Of a stretch of 64,000 nucleotides of DNA, positions 53,110-61,979 are shown piece after piece. Each line of letters begins with the position of its first letter. The stretch's first letter is position 1. The translations under genes were made by a program, and so were the position numbers. The stretch is from Klebsiella sp. BIGb0407 (GTDB taxonomy: Bacteria; Pseudomonadota; Gammaproteobacteria; Enterobacterales; Enterobacteriaceae): assembly GCF_024807845.1 (NCBI RefSeq), contig NZ_JANUEQ010000002.1:186001-250000 (forward strand), read 5' to 3'. The notes beneath the pieces are model-generated. The model was not told where the DNA came from, did not search any database, and saw only the letters and a program-made list of their open reading frames with translations.

Positions 53110-54165
53110 ATGAATATCCCAACGAGTCATCACACTGATGATATTAAGTCTTTTCGTCAGCGTGAAAAGCGCCGGGCAAAATGGCTGTTGCTGTTTTTTA
53201 TTCTGACGGTCTGTACGCTGGTACTTGATGTGGCAACCGGCCCTTCGTTGCTACCCCCTGAAGAAGTTATTCGGTCGCTGCTGAATTATGGCGAAAGAGA
53301 TCTGATGACTGATTCTATCGTGCGCGGGTTACGCCTTCCTATTGCCTTAATGGCACTGGCGGTTGGCGCCTCTTTGGGGGCCGGTGGTGCTCAGATGCAA
53401 ACCCTGTTAAATAACCCGATGGCCAGCCCCTATACTCTGGGTATGGCTGCGGCCGCAGGTTTTGGCGCGGCGGCTATGCTGGCATCAGGCGGATTTGGTT
53501 TGCCTGATATGATTGCCGTTCCACTCGGTGCCTTTGTGTTTTCAATGATTGCCGCGATATTTTTATTCTTTCTGGCTTCGATGAGGCGCACCAGCGTTGA
53601 GTCGATAATCCTGGGGGGTATCGCCCTGCTGTTTCTGTTTCAGTCGCTTATCTCCCTGATCCAATTTATCGCCTCACCCGAGCTTTCACAGCAGATTCTC
53701 TTCTGGTTATTTGGCAGTCTGACCAAAACAACTTGGCCAACACTGAGTATTACTACCGTAGTGACTATTGTCTGTTGCCTGCTGCTGTGGCTTGATTCCT
53801 GGAAATTAGCGGCACTGCGTATGGGAGAAATGCGAGCCGCGAGTCTCGGCGTTAATGTCCGTATGCTGCGTATTAAAGTGTTAGTCATTGTCGCAGTGAT
53901 GACCGCCACCGCGACCAGTTTTGTCGGTGTAATTGGTTTTATTGGTCTGGTCGCACCGCATCTGGCACGAACCTGTGTTGGCGAAGACCAGCGCTTTTAT
54001 CTGCCGATGTCCATGCTTAGTGGGGCACTGATGCTCTCCGCTGCATCCGTATTATCAAAATCAATTATCCCCGGAGCTTTATTTCCTGTCGGCATCGTGA
54101 CGGCCATTATTGGCGTGCCTTTCCTGCTCTGGCTTATCTTTTCCCCGCGGAGGCGTGCAGCATGA
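53110..54165 (+). CDS. FecCD-family iron-complex permease
   Basis: A 351-residue permease with about ten membrane segments: RGLRLPIALMALAVGASLGAG near residue 75, NNPMASPYTLGMAAAAGFGA, ILGGIALLFLFQSL, FVGVIGFIGLVAPHLART. It is a single protein, so it would work as a homodimer like BtuC. It overlaps the ATPase gene by 4 bp (ATGA). Confidence 0.9.
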   Translation: MNIPTSHHTDDIKSFRQREKRRAKWLLLFFILTVCTLVLDVATGPSLLPPEEVIRSLLNYGERDLMTDSIVRGLRLPIALMALAVGASLGAGGAQMQTLLNNPMASPYTLGMAAAAGFGAAAMLASGGFGLPDMIAVPLGAFVFSMIAAIFLFFLASMRRTSVESIILGGIALLFLFQSLISLIQFIASPELSQQILFWLFGSLTKTTWPTLSITTVVTIVCCLLLWLDSWKLAALRMGEMRAASLGVNVRMLRIKVLVIVAVMTATATSFVGVIGFIGLVAPHLARTCVGEDQRFYLPMSMLSGALMLSAASVLSKSIIPGALFPVGIVTAIIGVPFLLWLIFSPRRRAA

Positions 54166-54971
54166 TTATGCTTGAGGATGTCAGTATTGCTCACGGCAAA
54201 AAAAGCGTGATGCGCGGAATAAGCACCACTCTCACCAGCGGGCATATTCATGTCATCATCGGCCCGAATGGCACAGGAAAATCAACCCTGCTGCGAACAC
54301 TGTTTGCTGATTTGCCCCTGCAGTCTGGCCGTATCACCCGCGATACTCGAGTACTTGATTGTGGAAATCATCCGTCCCGCAAGCTCAATGCATGGCGGCA
54401 AGATATCGCCTATATGCCGCAGGATACAGGTCTCGATATCTCACTGAGTGTCCTGGAAGTGGTGGTACTGGGTGGGCTTGAAAACTTGACCATGCATGTT
54501 GATCAGCAGCTACTGGAACGGGCGATGCAATGTCTGCAATCGGCAGGTATTGCCGAACTGGCACATAACGACGTGGCCCGTTTGAGTGGCGGACAGCGTC
54601 AGATGGTGCTGTTTGCGCAAATACTGATGCGTAATGCCCGAGTCATGCTGCTTGATGAACCCGTCAGTGCTCTGGATCTTCACTACCAGATTGCCATGCT
54701 GGATCTCGTGCGGGAACAAACCCGTGCGCAGGATCTGGTCACCCTTATTGTTCTGCATGATCTCAATCTTGCCTGTCAGTATGCGGATAATCTGCTGGTT
54801 TTTTCGCAGGGTACACTGCAAGCCAGTGGTGCTCCTCAAGCGATTATTACCGCTGAACTCTTATCTGAAACTTACGGCATTTCTCTGGATATTGTTTATG
54901 ACAAAGCGGGTTTACCGCTGGTGCAACCACTCAGCCGACATCATCCGCTAAACACCGTTCGACAAGTTTAA
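54162..54971 (+). CDS. FecE-type ATP-binding protein
   Basis: A 269-residue ABC ATPase: Walker A GPNGTGKST near residue 37, Q-loop AYMPQDTG, signature LSGGQRQMVLFAQIL, Walker B VMLLDEPVSALD and switch His in VLHDLNLAC. It energises the FecCD-type permease. Translationally coupled to it by the 4-bp overlap. Confidence 0.9.
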   Translation: MIMLEDVSIAHGKKSVMRGISTTLTSGHIHVIIGPNGTGKSTLLRTLFADLPLQSGRITRDTRVLDCGNHPSRKLNAWRQDIAYMPQDTGLDISLSVLEVVVLGGLENLTMHVDQQLLERAMQCLQSAGIAELAHNDVARLSGGQRQMVLFAQILMRNARVMLLDEPVSALDLHYQIAMLDLVREQTRAQDLVTLIVLHDLNLACQYADNLLVFSQGTLQASGAPQAIITAELLSETYGISLDIVYDKAGLPLVQPLSRHHPLNTVRQV

Positions 54972-55056
54972 GAGAAATCGCTCGCTTATTGACCCTGTAT
55001 TGAAAAGGGGGAATTCACTCTCCCTATCTTTTATCCACTCACTATCGCCCCATAAA

Positions 55057-55072
55057 TGTGACAACCATCACA
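55057..55072. promoter_or_regulatory. CRP-cAMP site upstream of the FbpABC-like operon
   Basis: TGTGA-CAACCA-TCACA is an exact match to TGTGA-N6-TCACA with AT-rich flanks, 139 bp before the binding-protein gene. Just downstream is a direct repeat ATATTTAACA at 55092 and 55111. Confidence 0.7.
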
Positions 55073-55131
55073 TATTTGATTTCGTAGCGTTATATTTAAC
55101 AAACGAAACGATATTTAACATACAAACGGGA

Positions 55132-55150
55132 GTCATTATCATTTACATTA
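55132..55150. promoter_or_regulatory. Candidate Fur box
   Basis: On the minus strand TAATGTAAATGATAATGAC contains ATGATAATGA, similar to the GATAATGATAATCATTATC consensus. The match is partial. Position (61 bp before the start) and the iron-binding product support it. Confidence 0.45.
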
Positions 55151-55210
55151 CCGTTTTGTAGAAAATAGCTACTCTTTTGGTACGTTTTATAACTTCTCTG
55201 GAGTAAATGA

Positions 55211-56254
55211 ATGACTGTATCTTTCAAGCCTTCTCTGCGTATGAAACGCATTTTTCTTGCTACAGCACTGGTATTACCCGCAAGCTTCCCGGCTTTCGCC
55301 GATGACGCTCTCACTCTGTATACCACTCGTGAACCAGGACTTATTCAGCCACTGTTAGATGCCTGGACCAATGAAAGCAAGGTGAAGGTGAATACGGTCT
55401 ATATCAAAGACGGTATGCTGGAACGCGTAAAAGCCGAAGGCGCGAATTCTCCTGCCGACCTGCTGATGGCGGTTGATGCCGGCAATCTGATTGACCTGGT
55501 AGAAGCTGGCGTAACGCAGCCTGTGGTTTCTGAAAAACTGAATGCTGCGGTACCTAAAAACCTGCGCGGCGACGATAATCAGTGGTATGCCCTGTCGATG
55601 CGCGCCCGCGTGTTATATGCGGACAAGTCATTCCCAACCGCTGACTGGCATTATGAGCAGCTCAGCAATCCTGAGTACAAAGGTAAAGTCTGCCTGCGTT
55701 CCGGACAACACCCTTATAACACAGCCATGATTGCGGCGATGATCGCTCACCACGGCGAAGCGAAAACAGAAGAGTGGCTGCGCGGCGTTAAAGCAAACCT
55801 GGCCCGTAAAGCGACCGGCGGTGACCGTGACGTCGCCCGTGATATTCTGGGTGGTATCTGTGATATTGGCCTTGCTAACTCTTATTATGTCGGCCATATG
55901 AAAAATGCCAAAGAAGGCAGCGATGCGCGCCAATGGGGCGATGCGATTCAAGTGATTAAGCCAACCTTCGAAGGTGGCGGCACGCACGTCAACATTAGCG
56001 GTGCAGCCGTTGCACGCCATGCTCCGAATAAAGAAAAAGCCGTGGAGCTGATGGAGTATCTGGTTTCTGCCCCGGCACAGCAGATCTACGCTAAGGCAAA
56101 CTATGAATATCCGGTGGTTCAGGGTATCGAGCTGGATCCGATCATTAAAGACACTATCGGTGAAATTCAGGTTGATACGATCCCGCTGACAGAGATCGTG
56201 AAGCACCGTAAACAGGCTAGTTTGCTGGTAGATAAAGTTGGATTCGATCAATAA
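55211..56254 (+). CDS. Ferric-iron binding periplasmic protein (FbpA/FutA-like)
   Basis: A 347-residue class II binding protein: signal peptide ending at FPAFADD, then LTLYTTREPGLIQPLLDAW, SPADLLMAVDAG and the adjacent tyrosines in IGLANSYYVGHM that coordinate iron in FbpA/FutA proteins. It would carry Fe3+ to the permease. ATG 55211 (CTGGAG at 8 nt) is preferred; a second ATG at 55241 directly before the hydrophobic core is possible. An exact CRP-like site and a weak Fur box lie upstream. Confidence 0.85.
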   Translation: MTVSFKPSLRMKRIFLATALVLPASFPAFADDALTLYTTREPGLIQPLLDAWTNESKVKVNTVYIKDGMLERVKAEGANSPADLLMAVDAGNLIDLVEAGVTQPVVSEKLNAAVPKNLRGDDNQWYALSMRARVLYADKSFPTADWHYEQLSNPEYKGKVCLRSGQHPYNTAMIAAMIAHHGEAKTEEWLRGVKANLARKATGGDRDVARDILGGICDIGLANSYYVGHMKNAKEGSDARQWGDAIQVIKPTFEGGGTHVNISGAAVARHAPNKEKAVELMEYLVSAPAQQIYAKANYEYPVVQGIELDPIIKDTIGEIQVDTIPLTEIVKHRKQASLLVDKVGFDQ

Positions 56255-57926
56255 AGTACCGCAGTTGACCTCGCAGCGTGGCTGGTTAACCCAGCTACGT
56301 TCGGGTATTTCCCCCCTGCAACTGATGGCCACTTTAGTGGCCATTGGCGTTCTCACGCCTCTGGCTACTCTCGCCTGGCTCGCGACTCAGTCTGATTTTT
56401 CTCACTGGGATAATCTGGTCCAGTATGTCCTGCCGACAGCAATAAAAAACACCGCAATCTTACTTCTTGGCGTCGCGGCTATGGTCGCGGTGATTGGCGT
56501 CGGTTGTGCCTGGGCGGTTACCGCCTGGCAGTTTCCGGGCAGGAAAATACTCTCCTGGGCTTTGCTGCTACCCCTGGCAATGCCGACCTATATTGTTGCC
56601 TTTGCCTGGCTGGATATTCTGCATCCGATAGGGCCACTACAAGGTGCTATTCGTTATTTGCTCGGTTACGATAGTCCGCGGCAATTCCGTTTACCGGACG
56701 TACGCTCTCTTGGAGGTGCGATAATCCTGCTCGGATTAGTGCTCTACCCTTATGTCTACCTTACCGCCAGAGCGATGTTTATCAGCCAGCCAGCTCACTT
56801 AATTGAGGCTGCCAGAACCTTAGGCTGTACGCCAACCGGGGCATTTTTCCGTGTAGTCTTACCGATGGCGCGTCCGGCACTGGCGGTAGGTGTCAGTCTT
56901 GCACTATTAGAAACGCTGAATGATATTGGTGCCTCTGAGTTTCTCGGAATACAAACCCTGACCGTCACCGTGTATACCACCTGGGTAACGCGTTCCGATC
57001 TCGCGGCGGCAGCGCAGATAGCCAGCCTGATGCTCCTGTTTATCTTCTGCATTCTGACGATGGAATTTTATGGCCGAAAGAAACAGGGCTATAGCAGCCG
57101 TAACTTTCGCGAAGTCAAACCGGTGAAACTGACTGCCGGAAGAGCCACATTAGCCACCTTCCTGGTTGCACTCCCCGTACTGTTAGGATTTGTCGCCCCA
57201 GTCAGCTATCTGCTGGTGGAAACCTTTAAGCGTCTCGGGGAAGGTAATCCTTTTTCTCCTGCACTATTAAGTGCCTTACAGCACACGCTGATGCTGGCCG
57301 GCGGCGTCACGCTGGTGGTGATGATAGTCAGTTTGATAGTCGCCTGGAATGCCCGACAAATGGCGGTTGGCAGCCCCTTACCCGGTTACCGCCGTTCAAT
57401 TTTACGGCTCTCCTCTCTGGGCTATGCGGTACCCGGTACTATCCTGGCGATCGGTTTTTTATCCCCCGCCCTATCGGTTGATAAATGGCTGGCGGGATTA
57501 CTCGATATACGCGGACTGCCGTTGATGTCACTGGGGATTGTGCTGGTTATCTGCTGTGCGATTCGTTTTCAGGCCATCGCTATTGGGGCGATTGATTCAG
57601 GCCTGGCCAGATTACCCAAAAGCCTTGAGCAGGCCTCTCGTTCACTGGGAGAAAGCGCCTCGGGAACCTTCCGTCGCGTTCATTTTCCTCTGTTACGTCC
57701 GGTTCTGGTAAGTAGTGCATTGCTGGTATTTACCGATGCGATGAAAGAGTTGCCCACTACCCTGCTATTGCGCCCGGTAAACTTTGAAACCCTGGCAACC
57801 TTGCTGTATGCCGAAGCCGCACGAGGCACCTACGAAGAAGGGGCGATTGCTGCGCTATTAATTGTCGTGGCTGGCACACTGCCGGTACTGTTGCTGATGC
57901 GCAACCAAATCACTCGCGGGGAGTAA
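56238..57926 (+). CDS. Ferric-iron ABC permease (FbpB-like, two fused halves)
   Basis: A 562-residue permease with two repeated halves, each with about six membrane segments and an EAA loop: IEAARTLGCTPTGAFFRVVLP near residue 190 and EQASRSLGESASGTFRRVHFP near residue 465. This is the FbpB/SfuB layout. The likely start is TTG 56238, overlapping the binding-protein gene by 17 bp; the next ATG (56325) would cut into the first membrane segment. Confidence 0.85.
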   Translation: MDSINKVPQLTSQRGWLTQLRSGISPLQLMATLVAIGVLTPLATLAWLATQSDFSHWDNLVQYVLPTAIKNTAILLLGVAAMVAVIGVGCAWAVTAWQFPGRKILSWALLLPLAMPTYIVAFAWLDILHPIGPLQGAIRYLLGYDSPRQFRLPDVRSLGGAIILLGLVLYPYVYLTARAMFISQPAHLIEAARTLGCTPTGAFFRVVLPMARPALAVGVSLALLETLNDIGASEFLGIQTLTVTVYTTWVTRSDLAAAAQIASLMLLFIFCILTMEFYGRKKQGYSSRNFREVKPVKLTAGRATLATFLVALPVLLGFVAPVSYLLVETFKRLGEGNPFSPALLSALQHTLMLAGGVTLVVMIVSLIVAWNARQMAVGSPLPGYRRSILRLSSLGYAVPGTILAIGFLSPALSVDKWLAGLLDIRGLPLMSLGIVLVICCAIRFQAIAIGAIDSGLARLPKSLEQASRSLGESASGTFRRVHFPLLRPVLVSSALLVFTDAMKELPTTLLLRPVNFETLATLLYAEAARGTYEEGAIAALLIVVAGTLPVLLLMRNQITRGE

Positions 57927-57934
57927 AACCGTTC

Positions 57935-58606
57935 ATGTCTGAGATTGCTCTGTCGCTGGATAATATCAGCGTCACTTATAGCGGCAGTACCCGCCCGATA
58001 CTGAACGGCTTTTCGATGACGGTCAGACGTGGTGAAATCGCCTGCCTGCTCGGCGCTTCGGGCTGCGGGAAAACGACGGCGCTGAGGGCAATTGCCGGGT
58101 TTGAATATATCAGTGGCGGAGAGATTCATCTCACCCGGCGCTGCGTTGCAGGACCTCAGTTACATCTGCCGCCTGAAAAGCGCAATGTGGGCATGGTATT
58201 TCAGGACTATGCGCTTTTCCCCCATCTGACGGCCGCGCAGAATATTGCTTTCGGGCTGCGTAAGTTACCGCGTGAAGAACGACAGGCTCGGGTTGATACG
58301 CTACTCACCCTGGTAGAATTACAGCAACATGCCGGACGCTATCCCCATGAACTTTCTGGCGGCCAGCAACAGAGAATTGCGCTAGCCCGCGCGATGGCAC
58401 CCGAACCGGATATTCTGTTACTGGATGAGCCTTTCTCAAGCCTTGACCGTCCGACCAGGGAACGTTTAAGTGGAGAAGTGCGCGAGATTTTGCATCAGGC
58501 AGGCCAGACCGCGCTGCTGGTCACCCATAGCGAGTGGGAAGCAGAGGCGATAGCCAGCCGGATTGGTTATGTCGAAAACGGTCGATATGTGGCTATGGCA
58601 CAATAA
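57935..58606 (+). CDS. Ferric-iron ABC ATPase (FbpC-like), short form
   Basis: A 223-residue ABC ATPase: Walker A GASGCGKTT near residue 37, Q-loop MVFQDYALFPHLTA, signature LSGGQQQRIALARAM, Walker B ILLLDEPFSSLD, switch His in LLVTHSEWEAEA. FbpC proteins usually run to about 350 residues; here the C-terminal TOBE-like regulatory domain is missing and the stop follows the core directly (GYVENGRYVAMAQ). No frame is evident downstream that would restore it, so it looks like a natural short form. Confidence 0.88.
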   Translation: MSEIALSLDNISVTYSGSTRPILNGFSMTVRRGEIACLLGASGCGKTTALRAIAGFEYISGGEIHLTRRCVAGPQLHLPPEKRNVGMVFQDYALFPHLTAAQNIAFGLRKLPREERQARVDTLLTLVELQQHAGRYPHELSGGQQQRIALARAMAPEPDILLLDEPFSSLDRPTRERLSGEVREILHQAGQTALLVTHSEWEAEAIASRIGYVENGRYVAMAQ

Positions 58607-58695
58607 AATGGTGCTGTCAGATAAATTAGAAAAATAAAAAAGTGTTTTGGCCTAAAATAGAGGATATATTGATAGAGTTGGTTGTAGTCTCGAAA

Positions 58696-58736
58696 GATAA
58701 CAGAATTAACTTAACGGATTAGTTAATTTTGTTATC
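58696..58736. terminator. Hairpin between the iron transporter and the YafO-like gene
   Basis: GATAACAGAATTAACT pairs with AGTTAATTTTGTTATC with one mismatch around a 9-nt loop, between convergent genes. Confidence 0.5.
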
Positions 58737-58803
58737 TCCGAAATAATTCATAAATACAAAATAAATAACTAGTCACTTAAAAAGAAGGATTTTATATTAT
58801 ATT

Positions 58804-59325
58804 TTACTTTGAATATTTAATAGACTCTGAATATTGTTTTATCCTGTCAATAAGAGAATCCATCTCTTTTATATCTTGGTGAAATGAGTGCCCGTCAGGG
58901 TCTGCGACAAACTGTAACACATAAAAATAGTGTTTTCCCTCATAAATAAAATAGCTATAAAACAATAAGGTATCACAAACACGTTGAATCTGATATTTTC
59001 CAATCCACTTTGCTAATTCGCGATCATTACTTCCATCGAATATATGAATATGATGTAATCCGTAATCCTTTGCTTCAGGTTTGGGGAACTCATTGGGTTT
59101 ATCTTTGCCAAAAAGATCAACTAAAGATGCAAAATCTTTCTGTGTATCTTCACTTGGACAAGGTATATTGCCTAAATCTGCACTTTGAGTTTTGTACTCA
59201 ATAAAATTTTCATAAATAAGCGAGAAGCCTGCAAGTTGACTCTTGGGTATTTCTAATATCGGGTCAACGTCGAAAATTAATGTAACCTGCTCTTCTTCTG
59301 ACTGCGATTCCCTTCTGTAGCTCAT
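58804..59325 (-). CDS. YafO-like toxin candidate
   Basis: A 173-residue soluble protein. The middle (FIEYKTQ...LVDLFGKDKPNEFPKP...LHHIHIFDGSN) and the tail (FYVLQFVADPDGHSF) follow the pattern of the YafO mRNA interferase family as I remember it (FISYK...IFGRD...HIHL...LIAILKPEPH). It is longer than E. coli YafO (132 residues) because of an N-terminal extension and an insert. The family cleaves mRNA on ribosomes and is controlled by a small antitoxin encoded upstream; a 46-codon gene ends just upstream here. The start region has been duplicated (see 59315-59370). The family call is tentative. Confidence 0.5.
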   Translation of the reverse strand: MSYRRESQSEEEQVTLIFDVDPILEIPKSQLAGFSLIYENFIEYKTQSADLGNIPCPSEDTQKDFASLVDLFGKDKPNEFPKPEAKDYGLHHIHIFDGSNDRELAKWIGKYQIQRVCDTLLFYSYFIYEGKHYFYVLQFVADPDGHSFHQDIKEMDSLIDRIKQYSESIKYSK

Positions 59326-59370
59326 AGTTTCCCTATGCCTGTCTGTAGCTCATAGTTTCCCTATGCCTGT
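59315..59370. repeat. Perfect 28-bp tandem duplication over a start codon
   Basis: CTGTAGCTCATAGTTTCCC... is present twice, at 59315-59342 and 59343-59370, with no difference. On the minus strand each unit holds an AGGGAAACTATG initiation region. The unit next to the upstream small gene contains that gene's TAG; the other copy opens the YafO-like gene. Confidence 0.95.
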
Positions 59371-59501
59371 GCAGATTCCTCTTTGGCTGGAGGAATCTCT
59401 GATACTTTGACGCGTATCGCGCGAGCCGTTGCGGCCATGCGGAGCATATCTGTATGACTCGTGTTGACACGTTTATTATTTTGCTTAACGGGCTGCGTCA
59501 T
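59361..59501 (-). CDS. Small protein upstream of the YafO-like gene
   Basis: A 46-residue basic protein (MTQPVKQNNKRVNTS...) with a good AGGAG site 8 nt before ATG 59501. An earlier in-frame ATG (59552) exists. Its stop lies in the tandem duplication. It is much shorter than YafN-type antitoxins (about 97 residues) and I recognise no DNA-binding fold, so it may be an atypical antitoxin, a remnant, or unrelated. Confidence 0.45.
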   Translation of the reverse strand: MTQPVKQNNKRVNTSHTDMLRMAATARAIRVKVSEIPPAKEESAQA

Positions 59502-59647
59502 ACATCGCTCCTGTTTGTTGGTGAATAGCTTCATTGAAACTTTTTTATTCATGCGTTCAGGCTACGCAATCTACTGCACCCCGTCAATAATTGTTTTAAA
59601 AGTGAGCAGGATGACACCAGGATAATGCTGTTTTAAGATACTTTTAT

Positions 59648-60364
59648 CTAACACGAATTTTTCAGATAACGCTGCGGGTCAATCGCTGTCGCCCGGTAAC
59701 GTAACTGGAAGTGCAACAGAACAGAGCTGGCTCCGCTGCTACCCATGGTCGCTATTTTCTGCCCGGCTTTAATCTTTTGTCCGGTGCTGACCAGAATAGT
59801 ATCGTTGTGGGCGTAAGCGGTTATATAGTCTTCATTGTGTTTAATCATCACCAGATTGCCATATCCGCGTAATTGATTACCGGCATAGACCACTGAACCT
59901 GCGCCTGAGGCGTAAACAGGCTGTCCGCGTGAACCCGCAATATCAATCCCTTTATTGCCGCCATCACTGTAAGAATAACCTTCGACCACCTTTCCTTTAG
60001 CCGGCCATAACCAGCAGCGGGAACCTACCGGAGGCAGGGTGACTTTAGGCAATGCCGCAGGGGCAGCCTGGCGAACTGGGGTGCTCTTTTTGGCGGTCGC
60101 GGTATTTTTGCTGTTACCACGGTTCGACGTCCCTTTGGTTTGCAGACGCTGACCAACCAAGAGTTTGTAGGGCGGCGGCAGGCTGTTCATTTTCGCCAGT
60201 TCGCCGACGCTGGTACCCGTCATACGCGATATTTTGGATAAGGTATCGCCACGCTTAACGGTATAGACAGAACCATTGAAGGTTCCTTCATTACTCGTCT
60301 TTTTGGAAGAACATGCCGTCAACAGAAGACTCATCAGTAAACAGACGATGATTTTCCAGCGCAT
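59648..60364 (-). CDS. actS: LytM/LysM lipoprotein activator ActS (YgeR)
   Basis: A 238-residue outer-membrane lipoprotein: lipobox LLLTACSS, LysM domain at about 35-80 (YTVKRGDTLSKISRMTG), and a degenerate LytM/M23 domain at about 125-235 (GNKGIDIAGSRGQPVYASG, LRGYGNLVMIKHNEDYITAYAHN). It closely matches E. coli YgeR/ActS, which activates the amidase AmiC rather than cutting peptidoglycan itself. The Zn-ligand pattern of active M23 enzymes is incomplete, as in NlpD and EnvC. ATG 60364 (MRWKIIV) gives the usual signal sequence. Confidence 0.9.
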   Translation of the reverse strand: MRWKIIVCLLMSLLLTACSSKKTSNEGTFNGSVYTVKRGDTLSKISRMTGTSVGELAKMNSLPPPYKLLVGQRLQTKGTSNRGNSKNTATAKKSTPVRQAAPAALPKVTLPPVGSRCWLWPAKGKVVEGYSYSDGGNKGIDIAGSRGQPVYASGAGSVVYAGNQLRGYGNLVMIKHNEDYITAYAHNDTILVSTGQKIKAGQKIATMGSSGASSVLLHFQLRYRATAIDPQRYLKNSC

Positions 60365-60415
60365 AAGAGGGCTTTCCTTGAACAAAACAATTCTCGGGGT
60401 GTTGTGGTGCAGGAC

Positions 60416-60445
60416 ATTTCCCTCCCTGATAGCAGGGAGGGAAAT
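60416..60445 (-). terminator. Hairpin after lysS
   Basis: ATTTCCCTCCCTG-ATAG-CAGGGAGGGAAAT, a perfect 13-bp stem just past the lysS stop. No U tract follows, so termination may be partial. Confidence 0.7.
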
Positions 60446-60450
60446 TGAGC

Positions 60451-61971
60451 TTACTTAACCGGACGCAGAGCTGGGAATAAGATAACGTCGCGAATAGTAT
60501 GGCTATTGGTAAATAACATCGTCATACGGTCAATACCGATGCCTAAACCGGCAGTCGGTGGCAGGCCATGTTCCAGGGCGGTCACATAGTCTTCATCGAA
60601 GAACATTGCTTCATCATCACCGGCATCTTTGGCGTTAACCTGGTCTGCAAAGCGCTGCGCCTGGTCTTCAGCATCGTTCAGCTCAGAGAAGCCGTTACCG
60701 ATTTCACGACCACCGATAAAGAACTCAAAACGATCGGTAATTTCAGGGTTCACATCGTTGCGACGAGCCAGCGGTGAAACTTCTGCCGGGTATTCAGTGA
60801 TAAAGGTTGGCTGGATCAGATGGCTCTCAGCCACTTCTTCGAAGATTTCAGTAACAACGCGTCCCAGACCCCAGCTCTTTTCAATCTTGATACCAATAGA
60901 CTCTGCGATAGCAACCGCTTTATCCATATCGTCAAGGCTTGCGATATCGGTTTCAGGGCGATGTTTTTTAATCGCTTCACGCATGGTCAGTTTTTCAAAC
61001 GGCTTACCGAAATCGAAGACCTCATCACCGTATTGCACTTCGGTGGTACCCAGCACTTTTTCTGCAATAGTGCGGAACAAGGATTCGGTCAGTTCGATCA
61101 GGTCACGATAATCCGCATACGCCATGTAGAGTTCCATCATGGTGAATTCTGGATTATGACGCGGAGAGATCCCTTCGTTACGGAAGTTACGGTTGATTTC
61201 GAATACTCGGTCAAAACCACCGACAACCAGACGCTTCAGATACAGTTCCGGCGCAATACGCAGGTACATATCGAGATCCAGCGCATTGTGATGAGTGATA
61301 AATGGACGCGCAGCTGCCCCACCCGGGATGGCTTGCATCATTGGGGTTTCAACTTCCATAAAATCACGGTCAACCATGAACTGGCGGATAGACGCCATGA
61401 TCTTTGAACGAATTTTAAAGGTGTGGCGGGACTCATCGTTAGAGATAAGATCCAGATAACGCTGGCGATAGCGTGTTTCCTGGTCCGCAAGGCCGTGGAA
61501 TTTATCCGGCAATGGACGCAGCGCTTTGGTCAGCAGGCGCAACTCACTACAGTGAATAGATAACTCACCGGTTTTAGTTTTAAACAGTTTGCCGCGCGCA
61601 CCAAGAATGTCGCCCAGATCCCATTTTTTAAATTGTTCGTTGTAGATGCCTTCCGCTAAGTCATCACGAGAGACATACAGCTGGATACGGCCACCCACAT
61701 CCTGCAAGGTCACAAATGACGCCTTACCCATAATACGGCGGGTCATCATACGCCCGGCTACCGCGACTTCGATATTCAGGTCTTCCAGTTCTTCGTTTTC
61801 TTTCGCATCGAAGTCAGCATGAAGCTGGTCTGAGATACTGTCGCGACGGAAATCATTTGGAAACGCAATACCGTTCTCACGTAGCGCGACCAGCTTTTCA
61901 CGGCGAGTTTTCAGTTCATTATTTAATTCAACTGACGCATCTACATTATTATGTTCTTGTTGTTCAGACAT
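60451..61971 (-). CDS. lysS: Lysyl-tRNA synthetase (class II)
   Basis: A 506-residue LysRS. The N-terminal OB-fold anticodon-binding domain is at about 60-170; motif 2 is [20 protein letters not shown] and motif 3 [15 protein letters not shown]. It charges tRNA-Lys. Length matches E. coli LysS (505). It lies 8 bp after prfB, the classical prfB-lysS operon. Confidence 0.97.
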   Translation of the reverse strand: MSEQQEHNNVDASVELNNELKTRREKLVALRENGIAFPNDFRRDSISDQLHADFDAKENEELEDLNIEVAVAGRMMTRRIMGKASFVTLQDVGGRIQLYVSRDDLAEGIYNEQFKKWDLGDILGARGKLFKTKTGELSIHCSELRLLTKALRPLPDKFHGLADQETRYRQRYLDLISNDESRHTFKIRSKIMASIRQFMVDRDFMEVETPMMQAIPGGAAARPFITHHNALDLDMYLRIAPELYLKRLVVGGFDRVFEINRNFRNEGISPRHNPEFTMMELYMAYADYRDLIELTESLFRTIAEKVLGTTEVQYGDEVFDFGKPFEKLTMREAIKKHRPETDIASLDDMDKAVAIAESIGIKIEKSWGLGRVVTEIFEEVAESHLIQPTFITEYPAEVSPLARRNDVNPEITDRFEFFIGGREIGNGFSELNDAEDQAQRFADQVNAKDAGDDEAMFFDEDYVTALEHGLPPTAGLGIGIDRMTMLFTNSHTIRDVILFPALRPVK

Positions 61972-61979
61972 GTTGGTTC

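Noticed and set aside
60629-61407. Long open frames (160 and 195 codons) antisense to lysS
   Set aside because: They mirror lysS codon structure; no independent signals.
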